From the IMG/VR virus record IMGVR_UViG_3300010373_000106, positions 1 to 30,845 of that record: DNA of 30,845 nt, one strand, 5' to 3'. A program made the translations under genes and the position numbers. Every line of letters begins with the position of its first letter. Positions within the stretch are counted from its first letter, which is position 1. Shown one piece after another: positions 22,331 to 29,369 of this stretch. The stretch comes from a virus. The notes beneath the pieces were generated by a model. That model searched no databases. It saw only the letters and a list, made by a program, of their open reading frames with translations, and was not told where the DNA came from.

Positions 22331-22431
22331 TGTAAATCACCTCGCCCCACGCAGAAGAAGTGAGAGAACCACTTCTCGCGTATACACAGCGAGCCTATCG
22401 CGTGTACACCGACCGGGCAAGGAGTTTGCTG
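22331..22431. promoter_or_regulatory. Divergent control region between HNH genes and tail sheath
   Basis: About 100 bases without a confident gene (an in-frame extension of the sheath ORF to 22360 is unlikely). It has an inverted repeat AGAAGTG (22356-22362) / CACTTCT (22370-22376), and two 12-base direct copies TCGCGTRTACAC (22376-22387 and 22398-22409), 22 bases apart, i.e. about two helical turns. A partial match to the recurring motif (AATGTAAA) starts at 22330. The ribosome-binding site AAGGAG for the sheath follows. Confidence 0.5.
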
Positions 22432-24003
22432 ATGACCGCTCCAACCAATGCTACGGACTTCTCGCACTATCTTCCGCCAGGCGTCTACATGAACCCCCAG
22501 CCGGGGCCGCAGTTAGCTGTGAACCCGTCTCAGCCTACCGCTGTGGGCATCATCGGGCAGACCCTGGGCTACCGGACCTACATCCAGACCATCCAGATCA
22601 ACCCCGACACCGACGACACGCACCCCAGCCTGACCCAGACGCTGGCCCAGCAGGGCATCAACACCGCCTCGCTGACGGTGACCAACCCCAACTCGGGGCA
22701 GGTGTACGTGCTCAACACCGACTACACCATCGTCAACGTCGGAGGCACCAACGGCACGGCCAATGCGCTCTATGCCATCTCCCGGGTGATCGACGGTGGC
22801 CACATTGATGAGGGCGATTACATCCAGGTCGCCTACCAGTACACCGACACCACCTACTACGACCCGTACATCTTCTACGACTACGCCGATATTCAGCAGG
22901 CCTATGGGCTCCCCTACAACCTGCAGACCGGGGCGATTCAGTCGGGGCTGACCCTGATGGCCAAGTTCGCCTTCTTGAACGGCGCGCACCAAGTGGTGGC
23001 CTGTGCGGTGAAGTCCTCGACCACCCCGGGCAACGCCACGGTCGGTGACTACGGGGACGCTCTGGACAAGCTGTCCAACCAGCAACTGATTGCGGTGGTA
23101 GTGGCCGACACCGGCACCCAGCCGCTGCACCAGCTCATCCAGGAGCACGTGGATCAGCAAAGTGCCGCCCGCATGGAGCGCCGGGCCATTGTGGCGGTCG
23201 ATGGCACCGTGACTCCGGTCGCTAGCTCCCAGCGGGTCACCGACGCTCAGTCGATCACCGACTCGCGGGTGCTGATGGTCTGCCCGGCCACCTTCAACTA
23301 CTTCAGCCCCGAGATCAACCAGGCCACCGTGCTGGGTGGCCAGTTCATGGCTGCCGCCCTGGCCGGGCTGACGGTAGCCCAGTCCTTCGCCATGCCGCTC
23401 ACGCGCAAGGTGATCGCGGGCTTCACCGGGGTGGCTGAGCTAGAGCCTGAGGGCCAGAAGTCCTTGGAGTCCCAGAACGGGCTGTGCGTGATCGAGAAGA
23501 CGCGCACCAACCTCATCCAGGTTCGCCACGGGGTGACCACCAATCCGACCGACTTGCTCAGTCGGGAGTGGTCGATCATCGGCCAGCAGGACGCCATGGT
23601 GTACCGGCTGCGGGACTACCTGGAGTCCGACAACCTCATCGGCCAGCCGATCTACCCGTTCACCTTGACCAACGTCAAGGGGTCCGCAGATGCCGCGTTG
23701 CAGTCGCTGATTCGTGACGGGCTGATCGTGGACTACACCGGCCTGAAGGTGCGTCAGCTGCTCACCAACCCTGACGTGCTCGAAGTCAGCTTCGGATGGC
23801 TCCCGGCCTTCCCGCTGAACTACATCGTGTGCACCTTCTCGGTGTCCCTGAGCACCGGAAACGTGACCTCCAACTCGGGTACCGGCTCCAACTCGGCCAA
23901 CGTCACCTCGACTTCGGCCACCTCGACGGTCGGCATTGGTGTGCCGGACAGCTCGACCATCAACGACTTCGGCGGACCCAGCAACACGCTGCAGAGCGTC
24001 TAA
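22432..24003 (+). CDS. Contractile tail sheath protein
   Basis: 523 residues from ATG 22432, with GGCAAGGAG seven bases upstream; a longer in-frame start at 22360 has no such site. The N-terminus has LPPGVYM, typical of sheath proteins. A central insertion domain (residues about 90-330) is followed by the conserved C-terminal domain: TRTNLIQVRHGVTTN (near 359), LSREWSIIGQQDAMVYRLRDY, and the strand-rich FPLNYIVCTFSVSL (near 460) used for inter-subunit linking. The sheath contracts to drive the tube into the cell. Immediately upstream of a tube-size gene, which makes the call secure. Confidence 0.92.
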   Translation: MTAPTNATDFSHYLPPGVYMNPQPGPQLAVNPSQPTAVGIIGQTLGYRTYIQTIQINPDTDDTHPSLTQTLAQQGINTASLTVTNPNSGQVYVLNTDYTIVNVGGTNGTANALYAISRVIDGGHIDEGDYIQVAYQYTDTTYYDPYIFYDYADIQQAYGLPYNLQTGAIQSGLTLMAKFAFLNGAHQVVACAVKSSTTPGNATVGDYGDALDKLSNQQLIAVVVADTGTQPLHQLIQEHVDQQSAARMERRAIVAVDGTVTPVASSQRVTDAQSITDSRVLMVCPATFNYFSPEINQATVLGGQFMAAALAGLTVAQSFAMPLTRKVIAGFTGVAELEPEGQKSLESQNGLCVIEKTRTNLIQVRHGVTTNPTDLLSREWSIIGQQDAMVYRLRDYLESDNLIGQPIYPFTLTNVKGSADAALQSLIRDGLIVDYTGLKVRQLLTNPDVLEVSFGWLPAFPLNYIVCTFSVSLSTGNVTSNSGTGSNSANVTSTSATSTVGIGVPDSSTINDFGGPSNTLQSV

Positions 24004-24019
24004 GAGGAGGTGACCACCC

Positions 24020-24487
24020 ATGGAGTCGCAGACCCGTATTGGTGGTTCTGGATTTACCACCATGTTGTTTCAGAACCAGCGGCTGGCGTACCTGCAGATC
24101 GTGCAGGACACCCCGCCGACTCCGGTGGCGAGTGCTCAGGCTGTCCAGCCTATTGACGAGTCGGTCCCCCTGGAGATCGTCACGGCGATGGCCGTGGGCG
24201 TGGGAACCCTGCGCTGCACCTTCTATGAGCTGTGGAATTACCCAGTCTGGTCGATGCTGCCCGGTCTGCAGGGAACCTACAGTCTTATCGACGTGCTCAA
24301 GGCACAGGTGGCTATGGGTGCCATCACGATGCAGAAGATCATCAAGAGCCCGTCTGGGATCATGCGTGCCCGGGTCTACCACAACGTGGTGATCGTGGAC
24401 ATTGACGAGGGCGAGCAGATCAACATCGGCACCATGACGCTGCCCAAGACGCTGACCTTCCAGTACTGCTACACCACTCCGGTCTAA
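24020..24487 (+). CDS. Tail tube protein
   Basis: 155 residues, ATG after AAGAGGAGGTGA. The length, beta-rich pattern and position directly after the sheath match myovirus tube proteins. Distinct features are SQTRIGGSGF near the start, an amphipathic LRCTFYELWNYP strand, a helix LIDVLKAQVAMGAI, and the final strand LPKTLTFQYCYTTPV. It polymerises into hexameric rings inside the sheath through which DNA passes. Strong leader sequence implies high expression. Confidence 0.88.
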   Translation: MESQTRIGGSGFTTMLFQNQRLAYLQIVQDTPPTPVASAQAVQPIDESVPLEIVTAMAVGVGTLRCTFYELWNYPVWSMLPGLQGTYSLIDVLKAQVAMGAITMQKIIKSPSGIMRARVYHNVVIVDIDEGEQINIGTMTLPKTLTFQYCYTTPV

Positions 24488-24498
24488 GGAGCACCACC

Positions 24499-24630
24499 AT
24501 GGCGAATTTTCTACAGAGTGAGCTAGACGCCCTGGCCGTCAAGGTCGCAGAGCACGTGCTGGCTGAGCTGGAGCCCAAGCTGGCTGCGCTGGTCGAAAGT
24601 GAGATCGCCAAGCTCGCTGGCAAGCTCTAA
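24499..24630 (+). CDS. 43-residue helical protein
   Basis: A short frame starts with ATG 24499 after TAAGGAGCACC. It encodes MANFLQSELDALAVKVAE followed by a Leu/Ala/Glu-rich amphipathic helix and ends AGKL. Clear leader site, spacing of 11 bases after the tube stop and direct abutment with the next ATG support translation. It could form a coiled coil, as a small assembly chaperone or oligomerisation factor. Function unknown. Confidence 0.65.
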   Translation: MANFLQSELDALAVKVAEHVLAELEPKLAALVESEIAKLAGKL

Positions 24631-24993
24631 ATGGAGTCGGTCTGCATCTGCGGCCCTTCTCCCTGGCGGATAGCCGGATGGAACATCGTGGGCAGGTTCA
24701 TGCCTAGCCAGACTTTCCGCATGACCAACGCCGAGACGGGCCAGGTGATTGAGGGCCTGGGGGCACGGGCGCTGATGCGCTATCTACATGAGACCGGGTG
24801 GCCGGTGGAGACCCTTGATCGGCGGACCTGGGTGTGGAGCGTCTACCAGGACCTCTGGGGCAAGATGACCAAGGTTGCTAGCTATCCTGACCCCCGGCCC
24901 TATCCCTATCCTGAGTCGGCACGTCGTCGGGCCAGGGATGCCGGGGCTCGTTCAGCCACGGCTTCAGAGCAGGATTCGGCACCCGCAAAGTAG
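24631..24993 (+). CDS. Hypothetical protein, start uncertain
   Basis: Up to 120 residues from ATG 24631, which touches the preceding TAA. The leader there is weak; an internal ATG at 24700 would give 97 residues beginning MPSQTFRMTNAETGQ. The core GARALMRYLHETGWPVETL is helical and protein-like with several Trp. The last 38 residues are Pro/Arg-rich and lie opposite a minus-strand gene, so the C-terminus may be a late extension created when that cassette arrived. Tail assembly context; function unknown. Confidence 0.55.
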   Translation: MESVCICGPSPWRIAGWNIVGRFMPSQTFRMTNAETGQVIEGLGARALMRYLHETGWPVETLDRRTWVWSVYQDLWGKMTKVASYPDPRPYPYPESARRRARDAGARSATASEQDSAPAK

Positions 24994-25057
24994 GCGAGTA
25001 GTACCAGTAGGGCTCGGTGGGGTGCTCGGCGAAGAACTTCTTAGCGTTGGGGTTCAT
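24878..25057 (-). CDS. 59-residue protein, last gene of antisense cassette
   Basis: Starts at ATG 25057 on the minus strand, overlapping the upstream TGA by ATGA, and stops at TAG 24880-24878. The product begins MNPNAKKFFAEHPTEPYWYY and continues with Pro, Trp and acidic residues, ending GGQDS. Four-base coupling to its neighbour is good evidence for translation. It overlaps the 3' end of a plus-strand gene by 116 bases. Hydrophilic with a Tyr/Trp cluster and no known family. Confidence 0.6.
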   Translation of the reverse strand: MNPNAKKFFAEHPTEPYWYYSPTLRVPNPALKPWLNEPRHPWPDDVPTQDRDRAGGQDS

Positions 25058-25353
25058 TGCTGTACCTCGGCAAAGTGTTCTTCCCAGGACTTCTTGTGTG
25101 TCCAGGGGTCAAAGGTGCACGCGCACACCACGTCCTTGGCGGGCGTGAGAATCTCGTAGTGCAGTGGGGCCTGGCGAGAGCAGCCACACTGATGGCGGTC
25201 TCCGGCCCAGTGACTGCCTTTGATCCCGACGCAGTAGTCCTGGGTGAAGCGCTCCGAGTGCCATCCAGGCTGAGCGTCAGGGTGCTGGCGATGGTATTGC
25301 CAGCCATCGCCACAGTCCTTGCACCAGGCGCGCTCAGCGGGGTCAAGAGTCAT
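25054..25353 (-). CDS. Cys/His-rich protein of antisense cassette
   Basis: 99 residues from ATG 25353, overlapping the end of the preceding minus-strand gene by 11 bases. Cys and His are abundant and paired: C11/C14, H21/H24, C41, H54/C56/C58 and C77/C79, which suggests one or two zinc sites, with several Trp. I do not recognise the family. In a cassette led by a DNA-binding protein it could be a regulator or an effector acting on nucleic acid; both are guesses. Coupled by ATGA to the 59-residue gene. Confidence 0.65.
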   Translation of the reverse strand: MTLDPAERAWCKDCGDGWQYHRQHPDAQPGWHSERFTQDYCVGIKGSHWAGDRHQCGCSRQAPLHYEILTPAKDVVCACTFDPWTHKKSWEEHFAEVQQ

Positions 25354-25666
25354 CGAGGTGTCTTTCGATCAGCTCTGCGATGACGCGCTCTACCTGCTCG
25401 TGCAGGGTATTGGACTCTTCGTCGGTGACCTGGCCCAAGGGGTTAGTCAGGTCGAAGGAGAAACCGCCGTCCTGGAAGTTCCGGCGTAGCAGCAGGAAAT
25501 CAGAGCGCCCCCGCTGCTCGTCTTGGTGCAGGATTCGGAAGCCTGCGATGGGCTCGGTCTCTTTGCGCATCCCGTAGAGCTTCATGTCGAGTTGGTCTTG
25601 GATGAACAGCTGGTCGTGGTCGGTGAGTTCCCGCATGTTCAGACCCTGCCGCCACACGAGGTTCAT
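25343..25666 (-). CDS. 107-residue protein of antisense cassette
   Basis: Starts at ATG 25666, six bases after AAGAAGG; the frame stays open further upstream, but that part reads as a shadow of the HTH gene. The sequence is mixed alpha/beta: MNLVWRQGLNMREL, a beta hairpin FRILHQDEQRGRSDFLLLRRN, then FSFDLTNPLG and an acidic/helical C-terminus (HEQVERVIAELIERHLDDS). It overlaps the HTH reading frame at its start and the Cys/His gene at its end. No family recognised; could be a partner of either neighbour. Confidence 0.65.
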   Translation of the reverse strand: MNLVWRQGLNMRELTDHDQLFIQDQLDMKLYGMRKETEPIAGFRILHQDEQRGRSDFLLLRRNFQDGGFSFDLTNPLGQVTDEESNTLHEQVERVIAELIERHLDDS

Positions 25667-25850
25667 GCCAGACCTTCTTTCCCCGCCATTTGCGGATTGT
25701 CTGCCGGTCAACGCCGAGTCGGCGGGCCGCTTCTGTCTCGGGCATGCCGTTGTCACACGCGACAATGGCTGCGAGTCGGGCCAGCTCAAAGGCCTTCTCC
25801 TGGTTGGATCGGGCGATTCTGAGGTTCTGGCCGAGCTGGTCTAGTTGCAC
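25500..25850 (-). CDS. Helix-turn-helix DNA-binding protein, cassette leader
   Basis: 116 residues from GTG 25850. Residues 15-60 form a clear HTH: EKAFELARLAAIVACDNG, then MPETEAARRLGVDRQTIRKW, where ARRLGVDRQTIRKW is the recognition part. After residue 60 the sequence becomes Arg/Pro/His-rich and runs antisense-like over the start of the next gene for 167 bases, a pattern typical of an unused reading frame. A slippery GGGAAAG at 25683-25677 would, after a -1 shift, end the protein at 62 residues at the TGA of an ATGA shared with the next gene. It probably regulates its own divergent region. Confidence 0.7.
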   Translation of the reverse strand: MQLDQLGQNLRIARSNQEKAFELARLAAIVACDNGMPETEAARRLGVDRQTIRKWRGKKVWHEPRVAAGSEHAGTHRPRPAVHPRPTRHEALRDAQRDRAHRRLPNPAPRRAAGAL

Positions 25851-25958
25851 ACTTCAGTTCTACCAGTCCAACCTTGATTTTTTCTATAGGTTCATCGGAT
25901 AAGTGTTCTGCACTCCCTGTCCCAGAAATAGGTGAAACGCCTATTTCGGAGGTGCACC
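25851..25958. promoter_or_regulatory. Divergent intergenic control region with palindrome
   Basis: AT-rich 108-base gap between the antisense cassette and forward genes. Forward promoter candidate: TTGATT (25874-25879), 18 bases, GATAAG (25898-25903). A perfect 8-bp inverted repeat GAAATAGG (25925-25932) / CCTATTTC (25940-25947) lies just downstream, with loop TGAAACG, immediately before the ribosome-binding site. It could be an operator for the cassette HTH protein or an RNA hairpin. Confidence 0.55.
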
Positions 25959-26165
25959 GTGGAGATCACGCGACAGGCCGACTACTACGGCCTCCCAGAA
26001 CGCCCGGCCCAGGAGCTGCCCAGTCAGGAGAAGATCGCTGATCTGCTGCAGCCAGCTGCGCTGTGGGAGTCCCCGCTCAAGGCCGACAAGCCTCATCACC
26101 ACCACCATGACGATGTCACGGGCGACAACCCGGTAGGTGGGCACCACTTCCAGGGGGACATGTGA
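25959..26165 (+). CDS. 68-residue protein with pentahistidine
   Basis: GTG start with CGGAGGTG seven bases upstream; the longer frame to 25932 overlaps the hairpin and is unlikely. The product runs from VEITRQADYYG through a helical QEKIADLLQPAALWE to KADKPHHHHHDDVTGD and a His-rich end. Stop overlaps the next GTG. Likely a small tail assembly factor or metal-binding peptide; unknown. Confidence 0.65.
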   Translation: MEITRQADYYGLPERPAQELPSQEKIADLLQPAALWESPLKADKPHHHHHDDVTGDNPVGGHHFQGDM

Positions 26166-26767
26166 GCGGGCGTCGCCGTACTGCTGAGCCGCACGCTGCA
26201 GCCTCTGGTCAGGTCGATCCCCGGCTAGACCCACCGGAGCCCTTCAACCCCTCTCAGGTTCTGCAGAGCACCGACCCCACTGAGGTCACGGGCTTTCAGC
26301 AGGTAGCCACCGAGGATCATCACCTGGTGGGTGACCCCATCAGCGCACCACCGGCTGAGGAGCAGGTGGAGCTGAGTCCTGAGGAGCAGGTGACCTTCGC
26401 ATCCCTGCTGACCTGTGGGCGGCGCTCCAAGACCATCACCGTGCTCGATCACACCGTGGTCGTGGAGACGCTCTGTGGCGACGACGACCTGCGCATCGCG
26501 CTCTACGTCAAGGACTACCAGGGCACCTTGGGTGAGACCCGGGCCTACCAGATCGGTGTGGCCGCAGCGGGCATTCGCACCATCGACGGCTTCCCGCTGG
26601 TCCAGTCGCTCTACGAGAAGGCCACCAACGACGCCCTGTTTGACCAGAAGGTCAAAAAGGTGAGCGAGATGTACCCCACCGTCATCAACCGCATCTATCG
26701 CGCCGTGATGGACGCCGAGAAGGAATTCGTGGAGCTAGCCGTGAAGCTGGGAAAATTAGACGGCTAG
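26162..26767 (+). CDS. Tail assembly chaperone (G frame)
   Basis: 201 residues from GTG 26162, overlapping the previous stop. The N-terminal 75 residues are Pro/Gln-rich and disordered-looking; the remainder is compact and helical, with strand KTITVLDHTVVVETL and helix VINRIYRAVMDAEKEFVELAV at the end, as in gpG-type chaperones that coat the tape measure protein during tail assembly. Just before the stop (KLGKLDG) lies the slippery GGGAAAA that leads into the longer GT product. Position between tube and tape measure genes confirms the role. Confidence 0.85.
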   Translation: MSGRRRTAEPHAAASGQVDPRLDPPEPFNPSQVLQSTDPTEVTGFQQVATEDHHLVGDPISAPPAEEQVELSPEEQVTFASLLTCGRRSKTITVLDHTVVVETLCGDDDLRIALYVKDYQGTLGETRAYQIGVAAAGIRTIDGFPLVQSLYEKATNDALFDQKVKKVSEMYPTVINRIYRAVMDAEKEFVELAVKLGKLDG

Positions 26768-27162
26768 ACGACTACAGCGAGACCCAGGTCGCGCTAGCCC
26801 ATGAGCAGGGTCTGCTTTCGCACCCATCCCTAAACCCGATTCAGGAGTGGGCGCTGCAGTACTGGCTGTACATGACCCGGCGCATCCAGATTGACGACAA
26901 GCAGGCCGAGCTGGAGCTGCAGACCTGGACGCTCTCTGGCTACGAGCGCTGGAAGCAGTGCTGGGACCGCGACAACAGCGGGGACTACGGCCACGCCTTC
27001 GAGGGCGAGCGCGAGCTGCCCGTCACCGATCCCGAAGAACTGAACGACTGGTTCAACAACCTCGCCAACTCCCACGGGATGAGTGGAGCTGACGCAGAGC
27101 GAGCTATCCGTTCTGGAGACCATCTGCTGGGCTTCGCCCAAGGTGAGGGGGTGCGGGTATGA
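26162..27162 (+). CDS. Tail assembly chaperone GT product by -1 frameshift
   Basis: Ribosomes slipping at 26749-26755 leave the G frame after Lys198 and continue in the -1 frame from 26755 (reading IRRLDDYSETQ) to TGA 27162, adding 135 residues for a total of about 333. The added part is acidic with Trp/Tyr (WALQYWLYMTRR, NDWFNNLANSHG). No good independent start explains the upstream part of that frame, although an ATG exists at 26872. GT brings the chaperone to tape measure and tube. The arrangement is a hallmark of tailed phages. Confidence 0.85.
26749..26755 (+). other. Programmed -1 ribosomal frameshift site
   Basis: GGGAAAA in the frame ctG GGA AAA, i.e. the X XXY YYZ pattern, so both tRNAs can re-pair one base back (GGG AAA). 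It lies five codons before the G-frame stop; the -1 frame is open through 27162. This type of heptamer is used at many phage tail chaperone genes. Confidence 0.9.
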
Positions 27163-29369
27163 CCGGCCCAGGAGGCTCTGGCATCACCTCAGGTGAGGAC
27201 TACGTTGCCGCACGCCTATCGGTAGATATCCCTGAGGGGTCGTCTCAGGGCATTCGCGAGATTCGCGAAGAGGTCGAGAAGTTCCGCATCGCGATGGAGG
27301 CCACCACCCGGGCTGAAGCCGACATGACGCGCTACCTGGAGCAGATGAACGACGCCTCCAAGAAGGCCGTCGAGATGCAGAAGAATCTGACCCAGTCGCT
27401 GCAGACCTACCTGTCCTTGCAGGGCCGCGTGACCGGGCAGAACTACGGCGGGGGTCCAAGCGGAGTGGCCGGAGGTGCCACCCTGACCCCCTTCGCTGAG
27501 GGTGCACCCGGCATGGGGATGTCTTCTAGTGGCTATCGGCCACCCAACCCCTCTGACGTGGCCTATCAGGTGGGTCAGTACCCCCAGCGCAGCCCTGGCT
27601 CTCACGTCAACATGCAGCAGGTGCGGGGCAACGTGGCGGACGCCGACCTGGTGGCTCTGACTCCCCAGACCGTGGCAGACCTCTCCAACAAGCTGGCCAG
27701 CCGAGAGAATGCGCTGAAGACCCAGCACGAGCAGACCGATGGCAACCGGCCCCACCCTCCTGCTCCGCGTCCCCATGAAGAAGGCAGTCCCATCGAGGAT
27801 GCTGCCTCCAAGATCAGGGGCGGAGCGGGTCTGGCTGGTCAGGTCCTGCACGAAATGGGTCCTGCCGGGGAGAACATGGCCATGGGCGAGATGATGGTCC
27901 AGGGTCTGCAGTGGGCGCGCAAGCGCTTCTCCCCGCAAGCTCCTGGCCGTGGTTCTGAGCCGGTCACCACAGGAACCCGCCCAGACGGGATGCCCCCACC
28001 GGGGGCACCGGGCATGGGCTCATCGCCGAGTGCAGCTGGTCCTGAAGGAGAAGCAGCCGAGTCTGGCGCAGAAGACCTGACCAAGGGGGCCATGGGCCTT
28101 TCTGGGGTGGCCAAGATGCTGGGACCCATCGCCGGAGCCGCTACTGCAGCGCTGTCCATCTTCGGGCTGATCCAAAAGGGTGGCGAAGAGATTCAGGGCA
28201 TGCGCAACGTGGCCTCGCTGCGCGGTGGTGCTGCTGGTGAGGGCTTCCAGGCCGAAGGCCGGGAACGCATGATGGCCGCGATGAACCCGTTCATCAGCCG
28301 TGACCAGGCACGATCCATCTTCCAAGCCGCGATGAGCGAGGGCTATGCCGACGCCTCTGGGGGTGGGGCCGACAACGTCATCGAGTTCATGAAGCAGAAC
28401 CTCACCACCATGAACATCTCGGTGGCCGACTCGATGAAGATGCTGCGCTCCACCATCGTCGGCAACCAGAAGGGTGATCCCGACTCGGTCAACGGTGCGG
28501 TGAGCATGCTGCGCGAGGAGCTGGACTCCATCCGCACTATGAGCCGGGGCTCAGCGATGTCCACCCCCGACATGACCCGCAATGTCATGGACCTGCAGAA
28601 CAAGCTGATCGCCCAGGGCGCTTCCCCAGATCAGGCCCGCAATGCCGCCATGATGGCTGAGGGTGTGGGGGCGAACGACCACGTGCTGGCCAATCAGTTC
28701 GCCTCGGGCATGGGGGACATGTCCAGCGACGTGCAGGGTGAGGCGTGGCTGCGCATGTATGGCGGCTACCAGCTCCCGGCTGACCTGGACCCCGAGAACA
28801 TCAGTGGCTACCTCGCGGACAAGGGCGAGCTGCCCCAGGCCTCGTGGAACGCCATGCGCCGGATGGCCCAGATGGCTCAGCAGCAGCGTGGTCGCGGTCC
28901 CAACGGAGAGCGCAACGCCGTGCGCATGTTCATGCGGATGTTGCGCAACACCCCGATGGCACACGAGGCCTTCGCCACCAATTACGGCGAGGCAGCCTCG
29001 ATGTACAAGAAGCTGCTGGGCAGCTCGACCCTGCCCCAGGACGTGGCGGTTCCCACCATGTCGGCAGACAGCGGAAGCGAAGGAGAGCGCCCCGATTCTG
29101 GTGCCTCCAGCCAGTCGCTGCCCACTCCTCAGCCTGACCCCAGCTCGGCCACTGCCCCCAGTGGGGGCGGCGCTCCGATCTTCTCCTACGCCGGAGGCGG
29201 GGGAGGGGGCGGTGGTGGAGGCGGCACCGGAGCGGTCACCTTGGACCTCACTCCGGCAGCCTCGAAGTTGTTGCAGGTCGTAGGCCCTAACCCCACTCCC
29301 CTAACCCCTACTCAGCGGGGAGCCAATGCGGGCCGGGGCGGCTACCAACTGAATGACCCGAGCGCATGA
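27159..29369 (+). CDS. Tail tape measure protein
   Basis: 736 residues; ATG overlaps the GT stop. Residues 25-95 are a coiled coil (EEVEKFRIAMEATTRAEA onward); the middle is Pro/Gly/Met-rich; residues about 312-337 form a hydrophobic stretch (GVAKMLGPIAGAATAALSIF) common in tape measures; then long helices to about 620 and a polyglycine run near 685 before the C-terminus. Length sets tail length; at about 1.5 angstrom per residue this predicts roughly 110 nm. Location after the chaperones is decisive. It may also help membrane passage. Confidence 0.88.
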   Translation: MTGPGGSGITSGEDYVAARLSVDIPEGSSQGIREIREEVEKFRIAMEATTRAEADMTRYLEQMNDASKKAVEMQKNLTQSLQTYLSLQGRVTGQNYGGGPSGVAGGATLTPFAEGAPGMGMSSSGYRPPNPSDVAYQVGQYPQRSPGSHVNMQQVRGNVADADLVALTPQTVADLSNKLASRENALKTQHEQTDGNRPHPPAPRPHEEGSPIEDAASKIRGGAGLAGQVLHEMGPAGENMAMGEMMVQGLQWARKRFSPQAPGRGSEPVTTGTRPDGMPPPGAPGMGSSPSAAGPEGEAAESGAEDLTKGAMGLSGVAKMLGPIAGAATAALSIFGLIQKGGEEIQGMRNVASLRGGAAGEGFQAEGRERMMAAMNPFISRDQARSIFQAAMSEGYADASGGGADNVIEFMKQNLTTMNISVADSMKMLRSTIVGNQKGDPDSVNGAVSMLREELDSIRTMSRGSAMSTPDMTRNVMDLQNKLIAQGASPDQARNAAMMAEGVGANDHVLANQFASGMGDMSSDVQGEAWLRMYGGYQLPADLDPENISGYLADKGELPQASWNAMRRMAQMAQQQRGRGPNGERNAVRMFMRMLRNTPMAHEAFATNYGEAASMYKKLLGSSTLPQDVAVPTMSADSGSEGERPDSGASSQSLPTPQPDPSSATAPSGGGAPIFSYAGGGGGGGGGGGTGAVTLDLTPAASKLLQVVGPNPTPLTPTQRGANAGRGGYQLNDPSA

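Noticed and set aside
22360-22431. 24-residue N-terminal extension of the sheath protein
   Set aside because: No ribosome-binding site there, overlap with repeats in the control region, and a strong leader at the ATG 22432.
25667-25789. N-terminal extension of the 107-residue cassette protein
   Set aside because: It overlaps the HTH coding part out of frame; AAGAAGG plus ATG at 25666 is a better start.
26872-27162. Separate 96-residue gene starting at ATG 26872
   Set aside because: The frame is open from the slippery site at 26755 with protein-like sequence, so it is the end of the GT frameshift product.
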